A model generated the notes under the pieces. That model saw only the letters and a list, made by a program, of their open reading frames with translations. It searched no databases and had not been told where the DNA came from. Position numbers and translations under genes: made by a program. A DNA stretch of 64,000 bases, from positions 17,475,143-17,539,142 of the forward strand of contig OW203724.1 of NCBI GenBank assembly GCA_934045075.1, written 5' to 3'. The stretch is from Yponomeuta sedellus (Eukaryota > Arthropoda > Insecta > Lepidoptera > Yponomeutidae). Every line of letters begins with the position of its first letter. The first letter of the stretch is position 1. Shown piece by piece: positions 63,597-64,000 of this stretch.

Positions 63597-63735
63597 ATAG
63601 ATAGAGATAGAGAACACTTTATTGTACATAAAAAAAGGAAATGACACAGATATTTCTTAAACTAAGAGTACAGATGGCGGCCTAATCACAAAAAGTGATC
63701 TCTTTCAGACAACCTTTGGATGGATTGGAGTGATA
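63597..63735 (-). repeat. LINE 3'UTR, antisense
   Basis: GATAGATAGAGATAGAGAAC, CTTTATTGTACATAAAAAAA, ATGACACAGATATTTC, then AAGTGATCTCTTTCAGACAA CC. It is the antisense relative of 60950-61025. AT-rich sequence with no gene follows to the window end. Confidence 0.58.
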
Positions 63736-64000
63736 ATATTAGAAATGAAAGTAGATGTACAAATAAATCACAAAATTTCAGACACATATGAATAAAACAG
63801 GCTTAATTAAGAAAATTATTATGTTAATTGTAAATAGATACATACAATACATATAATATACATAAATAGAAAATGATACAAAAATATATATTTAAAAAAA
63901 TATATCCATTTATAGGCTTAACAATATATGGACAGGACAGAAATAAAATACCAACAATAGCAGAACAGTACTACATAAACAGCAAAAGTTAATGATATTA

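Overview
This is animal nuclear DNA, almost certainly from a moth or butterfly (Lepidoptera). It is AT-rich, crowded with tRNA-derived SINEs, truncated LINE tails, PIF/Harbinger-type DNA elements and a BEL/Pao retrotransposon, and carries one intron-rich host gene. No bacterial features (operons, ribosome binding sites, CRISPR) are present. All calls come from reading the sequence. Family names rest on remembered motifs, not on a database search.

Host gene. A transmembrane cadherin lies on the minus strand from 48146 (ATG) to 30144 (stop). I traced 12 coding exons. Every junction has GT/AG ends and matching phase, and the lengths sum to 5337 nt (1778 residues plus stop). The protein has a signal peptide, about six cadherin domains, a membrane-adjacent domain, one transmembrane helix (about 822-846) and a 932-residue cytoplasmic tail, most of it in one 2455-bp last exon. 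It best fits insect Cad86C; this name is tentative. The coding start sits 2 nt after a splice acceptor, so a 5'-UTR exon must lie further upstream, and I could not place it.

Layout. 1-275: end of a LINE ORF2. 560-2627: inverted-repeat PIF/Harbinger composite with two truncated transposase N-termini. 4300-6060: LINE tails and a SINE. 6360-7840: a SINE interrupted by nested hairpin and Harbinger-like elements. 8046-20149: a large inverted duplication (arms about 2.4-2.5 kb, 1.3-kb spacer) whose left arm contains a complete but frameshifted BEL/Pao element (8693-14540) with identical 119-bp LTRs. 20500-29530: more SINEs, MITEs and LINE scraps. 30144-48146: the cadherin gene, with repeats in its larger introns. 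48150-64000: upstream or 5'-intronic DNA with hairpins, SINEs and antisense LINE 3' ends.

History readable in the sequence. Target-site duplications give an order of events around the palindrome. A SINE was hit by a LINE (13-bp duplication intact in the right arm only). The block was then copied in inverted orientation, with a breakpoint inside that duplication. The BEL/Pao element later inserted into the left arm, and the right arm preserves the empty site. I found no new metabolic, defence or toxin system. The novel content is structural: inverted repeats, nested mobile elements and some unusual features of the cadherin.
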